The translations under genes and the position numbers were made by a program. From the NCBI GenBank assembly GCA_037953745.1, contig JBAKBP010012369.1:1-64000 (forward strand): a stretch of 64,000 nucleotides of DNA. Reading direction: 5' to 3'. Below are positions 11,104 to 21,504 of the stretch, in pieces. This stretch comes from Lithodes maja. Lineage: Eukaryota > Arthropoda > Malacostraca > Decapoda > Lithodidae. Within the stretch, counting starts at the first letter, position 1. Each line of letters begins with the position of its first letter. The notes below the pieces were generated by a model, which was not told the DNA's origin, did not search any database, and saw nothing but the letters and a program-made list of their open reading frames with translations.

Positions 11104-11757
11104 AAGATTATTACAGGCTGCACAGCTACTGCACCCACAGATCACCTACATCAAGAAACCAAAATCCTCAAAGTCAAAGACCATCTGGACATGAGAGGCA
11201 CTCAATTCCTGGCAGCAGCCTCCACGAACCAACACCACCCACTAAACTACATGGCAACACACCCACAGACACCAAGAAATATCAAAACAACACCCAGCAC
11301 ACGGTATCACACACAATTATTGTCCTCTCTCCCTCCCTGCCCACCCCGAACCAACTTCCAGAAGCACATCCATACTCATATCTCTCACCGATCCATCCAC
11401 TCACTCACAGACAATACGCAGCTGTATGCACGACCTCCCGAAATCCATCCTTCCGAATCCTCCCTTCCTCGCGAGGACAGAGTCCACCTGGCCAGGCTGA
11501 GATGCGGACACCATCCAGCTCTCCTGAGCTATCAGAAGAGACTGGATGACTCCGTTGTCGACGCCTGCCCGGGATGTAACACAGCACCACAGCACCCATA
11601 CCATTAAACACATCATAGAAGACTGCATTTCACACAACCACTTACGCCAACAACACAATCTACACTCAATGGGAGCTCTGTGGGAAAGCCCGATGGTGGC
11701 CATGGCCTTTCTCAGGGACTCGGGGCTGTTCGGCCAGGCAGCTTAGGGAACAACAAC
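11104..11757 (+). pseudogene. Jockey/I-type LINE 3' end with (CAA)n tail
   Basis: This encodes the final part of ORF2, including the HHCC-like C-terminal motif 'ARLRCGHHPALLSYQKRL', 'ACPGCN' and 'TIKHIIEDC', then 'GLFGQAA' and stop, followed by (CAA)n at 11,747-11,772. A frameshift near 11,600 splits it. It is 5'-truncated and inserted within the tandem units at the palindrome centre. The same family is seen at 1-577 (minus), and its 3' end again at ~37,925-38,220. Confidence 0.82.
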
Positions 11758-11772
11758 AACAACAACAACAAC

Positions 11773-12640
11773 TAACTCCCTTATACATTAACATAACTAT
11801 GTCTTATAAATTTGGACTTTTTGTAATCTATAAATAATTTCTAATGCCATGGAATTGAAAACAATATTATCCTTCTAGCACACAAATAATAACATGAAAA
11901 AGAGTCAATATAAAAGTCTCCCTTGTCTTTTCAGAACCAATTAAGTCCGTCTCATAATAGTTCGTGTTTATCGCTCACTCCCCCTCTACAACTCTCTCTT
12001 TCTATCTATCTATCTCTCTAGTGCATCTACGTAACTCCCTTATACATTAACATAACTATGTCTTATTTGGACTTTTTGTAATCTATAAATAATTTCTAAT
12101 GCGATGGAATTGAAAACAATATTATCCTTCTAGCACACAAATAATACATGAAAAAGAGTCAATATAAAAGTCTCCTTTGTCTTTTCAGAACCAATTAAGT
12201 CCGTCTCATAATAGTTCGTGTTTATCGCTCATTCCCCCTCTGCAACTCTCTCTTTCTATCTATCTATCTCTCTAATGCATCTACGTAACTCCCTTATACA
12301 TTAATATAACTATGTCTTATTTGGACTTTTTGTAATCTTTGAATCATTTCTAATGCAATGGAATTGAAAAAATATAATATCCTTCCACCACATAGATAAA
12401 TAATAAATAAGATAGTCTACAAAATATTTCAACTCTCCCCTCCGTGCGAGTAGAGACGGAAGATTTACGTTCGATAGATTTTTTTGTTTTGTTTTTTTCC
12501 CGCGATATACACTCTTTCTATCTATCTATCTCTCTATCTTTCTAATTCATCTACCTAACTCCCTTATAAATTAACATAACTATGTCTTATTTGGACTTTA
12601 TGTAATCTTTGAATCATTTCTAATGTTATGGAATTGAAAA
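11773..12640. repeat. Tandem ~255-270-bp units (right side of axis)
   Basis: Four successive units begin with 'TAACTCCCTTATA'. Each contains a conserved stretch around 'TCTTATTTGGACTTT' and a (TCTA)n block. Two inverted counterparts lie at 10,720-11,104. Periods are 259, 254 and 270 bp. Confidence 0.85.
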
Positions 12641-12814
12641 ATATAATATCGGACATTTTCCGAATACTTATATAAAGTCCGACAACGTCAGAGACTGTCG
12701 GAACGATGACGGAAATGTCCGAAATACGGAAGTGCATGTCCGAGAGGCCGTAGCCAGTCCGACTAGTATGGGTTTCCGACTTCTAGAGGTCCGAGATGGC
12801 GAGGGTTTACTGTA

Positions 12815-14478
12815 CATTCAATTTTCTAACCGACAGAATCTCACTGACTCCCATATATTTTTTAATGATGTAAATATTCCCACTTCCCCTAGTATTGACA
12901 TTCTCGGTGTAACATTAACTACTAACTTGAGCTGGACACATTATGTTAGAAGCATTGCTAAGAATGCCTCTAAAAAACTGGGACTCCTGTACAGAGTTCG
13001 AGAATTCTTCACTGACGAGCAGTTGGCCGTAATATATAAAAGTCATGTGCGTTCTCAGATGGATTACTGTTCACCTCTGTGGAGTGGAAGTGGAGTGGTT
13101 GCATTGAGGCAGTTGGACAAAATTCAAAATAAAGCTATTAGATTAATCAATAACCCTGCAATCACACAGGACCTTCCTACATTATCCATACGAAGAAACG
13201 TTGCATCCCTTGCATTATTATACAGATATTTTCACAGCAATTGTTCCGAGGAACTTGCTTCAATTGTGCCGCCTCTCCACATCTTTCCCCGTAGAACTAG
13301 GGCAGCTGAGAGCGCCCATGAATTTACACTTTCTCCTCCACAATGCAGAACTTCTGCTTATCAAAGTTAATTTATCCCCAGAACTACTACTCTTTGGAAT
13401 TCACTTCCCTCGAATTGCTTTCCACAAACTTACAATCTACAAATGTTTAACCCCTTATTGGCGGCGCTCGACTTAAGTCGTGCACCAATTTGCAGCAAGT
13501 TAGGAGCATTATTAACCCTCCGGCCCCGGCTATATATTATATATATATTCCTCGAAATCCGGGTGTTTTGGCCGAAAAACGTCTAGGCTAGGCTACCGTA
13601 TATTCGTTAATCAGACTGCTTCCCGCATTCCCGCGCATCCCCAAGCGTAGCTGTGTTATTTACCTGTAAAATGGCCTTAAGTAGAGCTCTCTAAGTCAAC
13701 TGGGTGAGCTGTGATGATGATTTCATTGGAGATAACTTTATGGCCAAACCAGCCACTTTACACCACTTTTCGATACTGAACAACAACATACAGGCAAACA
13801 CGAACAAGCGACGCTCTCCTTCTTGTGGCCGGAGATGCGGAGCATCGGTCCAGCCGGCTGTTGTTTACATGCGTCGGACCGACGCCTCGCACACGAAGCT
13901 CACAGGCTTTCAAGCAATGGTACAATGTAGTACCACCCGGGTTCCTGGGGCCAAAAAAAAATGGTACACGTGTGTACCAACCGGGTTTGAAGGGTTAAGT
14001 CTTTTTAAAGGGTTAAAATCGAGTGCAAAATGGCCGGGAGCGCAGCGGGCCAGACAGCCGACTCCCAGGGCTTACCGCCGCCCATTAACTCATGTTCCCT
14101 GTGTTCTCGAGAGGCCGGCAGTGTAGCCAGTAGTGAGCATAGCTGGGAAAAATATACCGCTATACGCTAAACTCCCATGTTCGTGGCACCACTGCAAGAG
14201 AACCACGAGTGCTACGTAGCTCGTTCTGGTCTCATTTTGAAGCTTTTAGCGCCTAGTTTTTTGCTGTATACATTTCTTTTCATGCAGATACTTGATTGAT
14301 CATTCAGGAGGGCTTGAATATGCCCAAATGAGCCCAAAACACCCCGCTAGACAAGGGTTAAATCCAGTTGTTACAAACATTTTATGAATGGAGGATGCCT
14401 TTAGGCACATGGACCTTTTTGTTTTATCTGTGTTTTTCCTTCCTCCGTTCATTGTCTCAAAAAAAAAAACAAAAAAAA
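12815..14478 (+). mobile_element. LINE 3' portion with A-rich tail (right arm)
   Basis: The mirror copy of 8,823-10,477. RT C-terminal codons run to about 13,511 and are interrupted by a TTAA element at 13,512-13,998. A 3' region follows and ends in an A-rich tract (14,459-14,480). The RT frame here carries a private stop around 13,368 that the left arm lacks. The frame beyond the TTAA element (to ~14,126) may be the native C-terminal extension or untranslated sequence. Confidence 0.82.
13512..13998 (+). mobile_element. TTAA element type 1 (~487 bp), copy 3
   Basis: TTAA at both ends. It has the same internal blocks as the other copies but a third hairpin sequence: 'GGTACAATGTAGTACC' and 'GGTACACGTGTGTACC', each followed by CCGGG after two bases. 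It is inserted within the RT C-terminal codons of the right-arm LINE; the left arm shows the unoccupied sequence at this exact TTAA. Confidence 0.9.
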
Positions 14479-15387
14479 CACACTATCGAACAGCAATTCT
14501 TGTTCATTACAAATATCCTTTTCTTCCCGTCACCCTCACTCCCACCCCCGTTTCAAACTTCTGCAGTTACCATCTCCCTCCCACAGCTTCCATCCCTCAC
14601 TATTTGCTCATCCTACAATCAACCCTCTTGTAATTATGACACAGCTGATCTTCTCCGTATCACGCACCAACTAACAATTCCTTACCTTATTCTTGGAGAC
14701 TTCAACGCACATTCCCCCCTATGGGGTAGCCCGTTTACGGACACCCCGGGCAAACATCTTGAAAACCTTCTGATTGACTCACAACTCTGCTGTTTGAACT
14801 TGGATTCCCCTACATATAGGTCTGCAGCACACGGCTCGTTCTCCGCGATAGAGCTTTCGTTCGCTTCGACTGACGCCGCCCCTTTATTTGAGTGGTCAGT
14901 TTTGCAGGAAAGATTCTCCCGCGACCACTACCCGATTCTTTTGAATTACTTGTACCCTGAACCCATTACACAAATACCCCAATATAATCTCTCCAAAGCT
15001 AATTGGCCGATCTACACGGAATCCACTGCTGGAATTGCAGATTTCTCGAATAGGATCTCCCCCAAAGACAACTTTGAATATTTTTCGTCTTTCCTAACCT
15101 CTACTGCGCGGAATTGCATGCCTCTCACCTCCTCATTGCAACATCCTCGCCGAGTCCCTTGGTGGTCACCCAAACTGGCCAGCATGATTGAATTCAAACA
15201 TAGGGTAGAGTGCCTTCTCAACAGGTTGGGTGATAAGCAACGGAGGATTAAAACCGCCCTCTCAAATCTTGCTACTCATACTCAATGCCTCCGCTTCATC
15301 ACCATCACCATTGAAAAACTTACCCTCAAAATATTTTATAATAAAGTCTGCGCAATTGTCAAGCGCACTATCATCCAAAGTAAGGTA
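14479..15387 (+). pseudogene. LINE ORF2 endonuclease region (right arm, uninterrupted)
   Basis: An open frame of ~300 codons with 'YLILGDFNAHSPLWGS' (endonuclease core), 'LDSPTYRSAAHGSFSAIEL' and 'FSRDHYPILL' (SDH-type box, here changed to RDH), then a linker towards the RT domain. It is 5'-truncated at the preceding A-rich tail and 3'-truncated by the Tigger terminal repeat at 15,388, so no RT domain follows. The open frame continues ~60 codons into Tigger DNA by chance. It shows the state of the locus before the CR1-like insertion seen in the left arm. Confidence 0.82.
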
Positions 15388-18025
15388 CAGTCATTACTCC
15401 AATTTTGCGAGAAATTGGTCGACATTGCGAGCCGCAAAACTGGAATTCGCAAAATTGGATTATCTAACCTTATGGGGAAAAATGAATATGGTCGACATTT
15501 CATCAGTGACGGCCCAATTTTTTGTGATTTCCGTCATTTATTTGCTTTGTTTGTACACACATACATATAATTATACATCCCACTATAAAGAAAAATACAG
15601 AAAAACATAAGACATTATCATTATCCTTGAGAAAATAAAATTAAATGAACAATTGAGCATTTACCTAGACTCGAAAGATGGCTGGGCTTGCGGGGATGGA
15701 GGGAGGGTGTCCGAGGCTTGGGTGGCCCTACTGTGGCCCAGGGCCCTCTTCGTCACTCCCACTATCACTAGAGGGGACGTTCTGGGTCTGGGTCTGGGCC
15801 TGGGCCTGGGCCTGGGCCTGGGCCTGGGCAATGGCAGCAGCTTCGTTGAGGAACCCCTCAAAGTCAGCCTCAGAGACAGCATCGTCGTCGACCGTGTTGG
15901 ATGGGCCAGGGTTGGCGGGTGGGGCGGCGGGTGCTGGGGCTCTCACAAATTGTGTGATTAATGACTGGGCCCTCTTGTTCACGCCTTCCCCATGTTTCTC
16001 TGCATAAAATCGAATCGCCCTGTCAATGGTGTGGCAGACCTCTCCAGCACGCAGACGATCATAGTCGTTGCCGCAAATGATGTCTTTTAGAGCGTCGACG
16101 CCGGACAAAATGTTAGCCAGATTACGCATTGTCAAAGTGTGTGGGCCCTGTTGCACTGGTTGTGGCTCATTAATGCCACGTTCTCTGGCCAGCTCGTCCT
16201 CTTCGTCGATTCTAAGCATTGCTGCCTCGGCAGACACATCATCATCTTGCATTTCCCTCACCTCTTCTGCCGTTACGTCTTCACACCCTGCCACCGCTTG
16301 AGCCGGTGCAACAACTGCCTGCTGAGAGTCGGCTACCTGTTGCACCTGGCCGCCCGCTTCCGGTGTGGCCAGGTGTGGAACAAGAGAGCGCCAGGCATGG
16401 TTGACTGTAGCCTCGTTGATTTCCCCCCATGATGGCACAAGGAACTCCACAGCATTCCGAATGGTGAACTGACGCCAGAATTGCCGAATATTCATCTCGG
16501 GGGCGACAGGGCCTGCGTCTGTAGGTGTGGGGTCAGGAAGGTCGTCAGGCTGTGGCTCTGGCAGGGGCTCATTCACATCAAGGTCTCCATACAGATCTTC
16601 AGCCTCAATCTGTCTTATTTCCTCATTCGTCTCTGTCTTGGCTCTGAGATAAGCAAAGAGGCGTGTGGTAGAAGTTCTTTACGTTGGCGATAATCTCCTG
16701 ATCCAAAGGTTGGACCAGAGATGTAGTGTTGGGGGGAAGGAAGACTATTTTTATGTTGGGGTGGACATCGCAGAGGTACTGAGGGTGGCAGGGTGCATTG
16801 TCCATTAGTAGAAGGGCCTTGAATGGGATGTTTAGTTGGTGGCACTTGAGGCGACAGTCAGGAACAAAATGATCTAGCAGCCAATCCTTCATTATGGCCG
16901 AAGTCATTCAACCATTACGGGAGCTGTACCAATAAAAATCTTCCATGGAGTCCATACTACGGATATTATTATAGCAGCGAGGGTGCTTGGCAGTGTGAAC
17001 AATGACAGGTTTCATCTTACAAGAGCCACTCATGTTTACAGTGAACAACACCGTAAAGCGTGACTTGTCTATCTTCCTGCCACGGGCTTGCTTTTGCTCT
17101 TTGGCTATGTAGGTAGAGCGAGGCATTTTCTTCCAGTTCAAGCCACTCTTGTCAAGGTTGAAGATTTGGTCCTTCGTATAGCCCCCATCCTCGATTATTT
17201 GTTTCAGAATGCTAGGGAAAGAATCTGCCGCTTCGGTGTCAGCACTGCCATGTTCGCCACTAAATTTTACATTTTTGAAGCCCTTCCTCTTGAGAAATTT
17301 TGTCAGCCAGCCGTTGGAAGCCTTTAATTGTTTCCTAGGGGGGTCCCTGACCTTCAGGCAGGTTGCGTAAAACAGCTTGGCCTGCTCTTTGATGTGATGA
17401 CTGTCCATTGGCACCCCTTCCCTCTCCTTTCGATTTAGATAGTGTGCCAAGTATCTTTCCACATGAATAATTGGAGTGTTCGTGCAATGGCTACGACTGT
17501 CAAACGCCTGCCCGCCATAGGTTAGGGCCGCGTTTTCAATCTGCGCACTGTTTTTAAACACCATTCTAACAGTCGACTCCCCAACTTCAAACTCTCTTGC
17601 TATGTCACAGTTTCTTTTTCCCTTTTTTTTTTCAACTTAATTATTTTAATTTTCTGGTCCAAACTTAGCTTCTTGTTCTTCTTGGCTGGGGGCGCCATGT
17701 TGCAGAGTTTGATGCACTGTCACACGGTATTACACCTTAATTTTGCTGGATGACTCAAGTATTGCGAGACTGGAGATATAACACGTTTGTAAGCGGAAGG
17801 ATACAGAGCTTGTGTTGTGATGTCGGACCGCAGAGCGGCCTGACGTCACGACCCGGCCACCCCTCCCCCCAAAAAAACTAGCGCGGAATGCCCCACTTTT
17901 TTACGGCTCCACCCGCAAAAGTAGAGTTACATCGCAAAATTAGGTTTTCATCAAAAATGGCATTTTTGGGGTCTCGGTCGCAAAATTGGTGTTTCGCAAA
18001 ATCAGAACGCGCAAAATTGGAGTAA

Positions 18026-18029
<4 letters not shown>
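15388..18029 (-). mobile_element. Tigger (pogo superfamily) element, full-length-like, right arm
   Basis: The element is about 2.64 kb with inverted ends 'CAGTCATTACTCCAATTTTG' (15,388) and the matching repeat ending at 18,028. It is flanked by TA; the outer right end is eroded into an (AT)n microsatellite. It carries one transposase gene on the minus strand. It is inserted in the LINE fragment at 14,479-15,387. Its left ~1.4 kb is mirrored at 579-2,023. Confidence 0.88.
15728..17698 (-). pseudogene. Tigger/pogo transposase
   Basis: The start ATG at 17,698 gives 'MAPPAKKNKKLSLDQKIKI', a psq-type helix-turn-helix. The frame is broken in the T-rich tract near 17,625. It resumes with a CENP-B/pogo-type DNA-binding region ('GWLTKFLKRKGFKN') and the DDE domain: 'IFNLDKSGLNWKKMP' (first Asp), 'LLLMDNAPCHP' (second) and 'SLVQPLDQEI' (third), with the usual DDD order. 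A stop at about 16,908 replaces an expected Trp, and a one-base shift near 16,660 is shared with the left arm. The acidic C-terminal tail ends at 15,728. The enzyme would cut and paste the element at TA sites; this copy is inactive. Length (~657 codons) suits TIGD1-like Tigger proteins. Confidence 0.88.

Positions 18030-18090
<61 letters not shown>
18030..18090. repeat. (AT)n microsatellite
   Basis: About 30 AT units lie between the Tigger end and the first SINE unit. The Tigger target TA lies in it. Confidence 0.95.
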
Positions 18091-18093
<3 letters not shown>

Positions 18094-18385
18094 ACTGCCG
18101 TGGTGTAATTGATTAAGCGTCGGCTATCATTCTGATGGTCGATGGTTCGATCCCCACTGAGAGACTAGAAACATTTAGTGGCTCACGTGTATTTGTGATA
18201 TATTCTCAATATTTGTAACTCTCATGCTTTGTGGGTTAGAATTAAATGAAATCAATTTCAACCCGAGTTGCGTCGGGACACTCAAAAATCTGTGTATGGT
18301 ATTCTGGAAATATGGATCCTACAACTAGGTTTGAATTGAAATATATTCGCCTAGTGGGTTTCCCTTCTCCCTAACATAAATAGGA
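18091..18385 (+). repeat. tRNA-derived SINE, array unit 0
   Basis: The head carries a pol III A box 'TGGTGTAATTG' (18,101-18,111) and a B box 'GGTTCGATCC' (18,144-18,153), spaced as in a tRNA gene. A non-tRNA body follows, ending 'CCTAACATAAATAGGAT'. The fold is not that of an intact tRNA beyond the boxes, so it is a SINE and not a tRNA gene. It belongs to the array continued at 22,181. Confidence 0.85.
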
Positions 18386-18548
18386 TAATAATAATAATAA
18401 GCATGTTACTTATTTCTCATAAGCGCCAATTTTTCCGAAGAATTCACTAGCGCTCGAAAAGAGAAAGAAAAAAGAACAAAAATCAATGCATCAAAAGAAG
18501 GCTTATATACAACACACATTTAACAATCACTAGCAGTGGCAAAATAGC

Positions 18549-21503
18549 CTAAACTCTATAGCCATCTGTCATGACACCTCTCTCAAGATCATAGCTTCTC
18601 TCAAAGAGAAAAGTCTTAAGTTGTCTCTTGAAGCATTCAACAGAACTCAGTTGTCTCATGGACAGCGGCAACCTGTTATACAACCTCGGAGACATGTAGG
18701 AGAATGACCTCTCAAAGAAAGAAGACTGCTGGAAAGCCCTTGGTTCATCAAGACGAAAAGGGTCATTGTCATGACGCACAACTACACCATGGTGTGCCGG
18801 TGGGCGCCTGAGCAGCTCCGCAAGGTACCTAGGCTCACCAAATTTGAGAACCTTAAAAGTCACCAAACACAACTTAAATTCTATTCTTGCTCTTACTGGC
18901 AGCCAGTGCAGTTCTATGTGAAGAGATGTAGTAGGAGTTCTAGGTGGAACACCAAAAATTAGTCTTGCGGCCCTGTTAAGAACAGACTGAACTTTCTTCA
19001 AAATATAATTTGGAAGACCCACCAACAGGGCATTGCAATAATCAACACGAGAGAAGACCAATGAGTGAACCAACGTCAGGAGGCAACGTCTGGTTATAAA
19101 CGGCTTCACCAAATAGAGATTTCTGATGTGCAAGTAACAACTTTTAACTATCTGGTTTACATGCTCTTTGAAATCTAATCGGGAGTTCACATATACACCC
19201 AGATTTCGAACAGAGTTGGCCGGTCGCAGCTGAGATCCACCCACATTGATGGAGAGGGCACCTACTATATCATCAGCTCTTCTATTTCCTCGGATGATGA
19301 GAATATCAGTTTTACCATCATTTAGTTTAAGTTTTCTCGCTCTCATCCACTTCTTGATATCAAACATCAACAATTCCATCTTACTCCGTATATCAACTAT
19401 ATTTGTGATTCTCACATAAATCTGGGTGTCATCTGCATAAAAGTGAAAGGCGACATTATGTGCACGAAGCAGAAGAGACAAACTGCTAATATAAATTATA
19501 AATAGGATAGGACCTAAAACTGATCCCTGCGGAACACCATACTGCAGGGGTGTCGAGTCCGAGACCACTTGATTTACCATCACACTCTGGGATCTACCTG
19601 ACAAGTACGACCCAAGAAGCAAGAGAGCGGAGTCACGCACACCACAATCATAAAGATCACTCAACAACAACTCGTGATCCACTGTGTCAAAAGCCGCAGA
19701 GAGATCAAGCAAGACCAATAGTGAGGCCACACCATTGCAAATGTTCTCAACTAGATCATTATGTACTCTAATCAATGCTGTTTCAGTTGAATGATGCTGT
19801 CGGTAAGCAGACTGAAAAATTGGGATTGTTTCATTCTGCTGAAGTAGTGGTTGTAATTGGTCAAGTATTGCACGCTCTAATATCTTTGATATGAAGGACA
19901 GGTTGGAGACAGGACGATAGTTCAACATGTTCTCAACATCAAGTCCAGGCTTCTTTAGAGTAGGTCGGAGTAGTGCATGCTTTTCAGAATGTGGGAAGCT
20001 ACCTTCAGAGAAGCACTTATTAATTATTTTGGAAATAAACTCAACTGTGTGATCATAGACTCTTGGTAGCTTGGAAACATTTATGGGATCCAACGGGCAA
20101 AATGTTTTATTGAGGTTTCTTATGTAGGACGAGATCATGACCACCTCTACTGAGTGAAAGGATGAGAGGACATTATTAGGAATGTGTCGGGGTTGGAGTA
20201 CAACTGAAAGTTCTTCACCAACAGAAGCATCATCCAGTTCCTGTCTTATGCGAGTTATCTTGCCAGCAAAAAATGCCACAAAGTTGGCAGCCAACTCGGC
20301 ATCGGGTACAGAAGGTCTTAAGCTGACTCTTGTTTTTCCAAGTAAACTGTTTACAATTGAAGCCAACCTCCTCTGGTCGTTACCACACGAGTCAACTTTT
20401 CCCTGATAATACACTTTCTTTTCATCTTTGATTTTGTGGACCACAGCTCTTCTGGCTGACAGATATTGCAACCATGTAGAGTCTGTTTTATTTTTCCGCC
20501 ATTCACGTTCAGCTCTTCTACGCGCTCTTCTAAGAAATTTAACTCGAGTGCTATACCAGGGCGAATCATCTCGTACTATGATTTTCTTCTCTACTTCTGG
20601 ACAGTGATGATCGAACACTAATTTAAGTGCATTTCCATGTACCTCCACCAGCTCATCTGAAGTAAGGTTGGAAGTATCAATACTTCCCAAGTACTGTTTT
20701 ACTTCACTGCTAGCCAAATTTAGGTCTGCATTTTTATAATTTCTAAATCTGATTACTTTTTCATGTGTGAGTGGCTTAGGGAAATCAAAGCTGAAAGTAA
20801 TCAAAGCATGATCAGAGGTATTAGGGTCAGCATTCTCAACATCAACATCCAGAACACCACCACAACCCACAGGAGAGAAAACCAAGTCAAGGGTGTGTCC
20901 TAAGATATGAGTTGGGTGGGACACATGGTTTACAAAATTGTTCTGATCAGTCAACTCAAGGAACTCAGGAGAGAATGGCTTCAGATGAGGGCTGTCAACC
21001 CAGTAATTAAAATCTCCACGTATCAAAAGTCTTCCGGTTTTAGCAGAAAATTCCTCGAGAAACTGCCCAAACTCTTCCATAAAACCCCTATCTGTGCCAC
21101 GATGGCCAGGCCTATAGACAACTGCCATTCTTAGAATTTGTTGATGGAGTTTTATTTCCACTTCCAACAGTTCATAATAAAGAGGGGCTGGGTTATGGCT
21201 TATTTGCAAGATATTCACCAGAGATGTGGAGTAGATAACTGCCACTCCACCACCCGGATGATCTCCCCTAGGCCTAGGAACATTTATTATGGAATGGGTT
21301 TTAGGCAATGCCGCCTGGATAATATTCAGATCTGACTCGAACAACCAGGTCTCAGTGAGACATAATACATCAAGGTTACGTTCATCCAAGATCTCGCAAA
21401 TATGATCCATTTTGTTACGCAAGGAACGAACATTCAACAGACCCAGTTTCAACCGGCTCCCATGTGCATTTTTCAGTTTTTTGAACCTACAAAATTGGTG
21501 TTC
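18549..21503 (-). CDS. L2-like LINE ORF2 protein: AP endonuclease plus reverse transcriptase
   Basis: The only long, unbroken LINE ORF2 in the window: 967 codons from a TTG at 21,452, open upstream to ~21,503 without an ATG. The endonuclease has 'LGLLNVRSLRNK', 'LTETWL', 'HPGGGVAVIY', 'RGDFNYWVD' and 'NTSDHALITF'. The RT has 'NYRPVSNLSFISKILE', 'FQSAYRQHHSTETAL', 'LLDLSAAFDTVDH', 'YGVPQGSVLGPILF' and the catalytic 'FYADDTQIYV'. The C-terminal block is 'LHWLPVRARIEFKLC'. The FQSAYR and DLSAAFDTVDH signatures fit the L2/CR1 branch. The start overlaps the ORF1 stop, suggesting reinitiation or frameshifting. Catalytic residues look intact, but a missing 5' end and a broken ORF1 make autonomous activity unlikely. 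Confidence 0.9.
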   Translation of the reverse strand, partial: EHQFCRFKKLKNAHGSRLKLGLLNVRSLRNKMDHICEILDERNLDVLCLTETWLFESDLNIIQAALPKTHSIINVPRPRGDHPGGGVAVIYSTSLVNILQISHNPAPLYYELLEVEIKLHQQILRMAVVYRPGHRGTDRGFMEEFGQFLEEFSAKTGRLLIRGDFNYWVDSPHLKPFSPEFLELTDQNNFVNHVSHPTHILGHTLDLVFSPVGCGGVLDVDVENADPNTSDHALITFSFDFPKPLTHEKVIRFRNYKNADLNLASSEVKQYLGSIDTSNLTSDELVEVHGNALKLVFDHHCPEVEKKIIVRDDSPWYSTRVKFLRRARRRAEREWRKNKTDSTWLQYLSARRAVVHKIKDEKKVYYQGKVDSCGNDQRRLASIVNSLLGKTRVSLRPSVPDAELAANFVAFFAGKITRIRQELDDASVGEELSVVLQPRHIPNNVLSSFHSVEVVMISSYIRNLNKTFCPLDPINVSKLPRVYDHTVEFISKIINKCFSEGSFPHSEKHALLRPTLKKPGLDVENMLNYRPVSNLSFISKILERAILDQLQPLLQQNETIPIFQSAYRQHHSTETALIRVHNDLVENICNGVASLLVLLDLSAAFDTVDHELLLSDLYDCGVRDSALLLLGSYLSGRSQSVMVNQVVSDSTPLQYGVPQGSVLGPILFIIYISSLSLLLRAHNVAFHFYADDTQIYVRITNIVDIRSKMELLMFDIKKWMRARKLKLNDGKTDILIIRGNRRADDIVGALSINVGGSQLRPANSVRNLGVYVNSRLDFKEHVNQIVKSCYLHIRNLYLVKPFITRRCLLTLVHSLVFSRVDYCNALLVGLPNYILKKVQSVLNRAARLIFGVPPRTPTTSLHIELHWLPVRARIEFKLCLVTFKVLKFGEPRYLAELLRRPPAHHGVVVRHDNDPFRLDEPRAFQQSSFFERSFSYMSPRLYNRLPLSMRQLSSVECFKRQLKTFLFERSYDLERGVMTDGYRV

Positions 21504-21504
21504 T

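Larger units (their letters stand above)
10478..12814. mobile_element. Palindrome axis: Tigger-like terminal repeats with tandem-unit arms
   Basis: Both ends show TA followed by 'CAGTAAACCCTCGCCATC', in inverted orientation (10,477-10,495 and 12,797-12,815); this resembles pogo/Tigger terminal repeats. Internally each side carries copies of a ~255-270-bp unit (left: two; right: four, starting near 11,773, 12,032, 12,286 and 12,556), again inverted. Since the flanking LINE sequence is also identical and inverted on both sides, this is better read as the centre of a palindromic duplication than as a simple insertion. No transposase is visible. Confidence 0.65.

Noticed and set aside
1..16805. 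Palindrome as an assembly mirror artefact
   Set aside because: The arms differ by independent TTAA insertions at different sites, a 5.9-kb insertion, a private stop codon and repeat-length changes; a mirrored copy of the same reads would be identical. Long-read confirmation would still be needed.
18091..18165. tRNA gene
   Set aside because: A and B boxes match but the sequence lacks a consistent cloverleaf and recurs with an attached body in a tandem array, so it is a SINE head.
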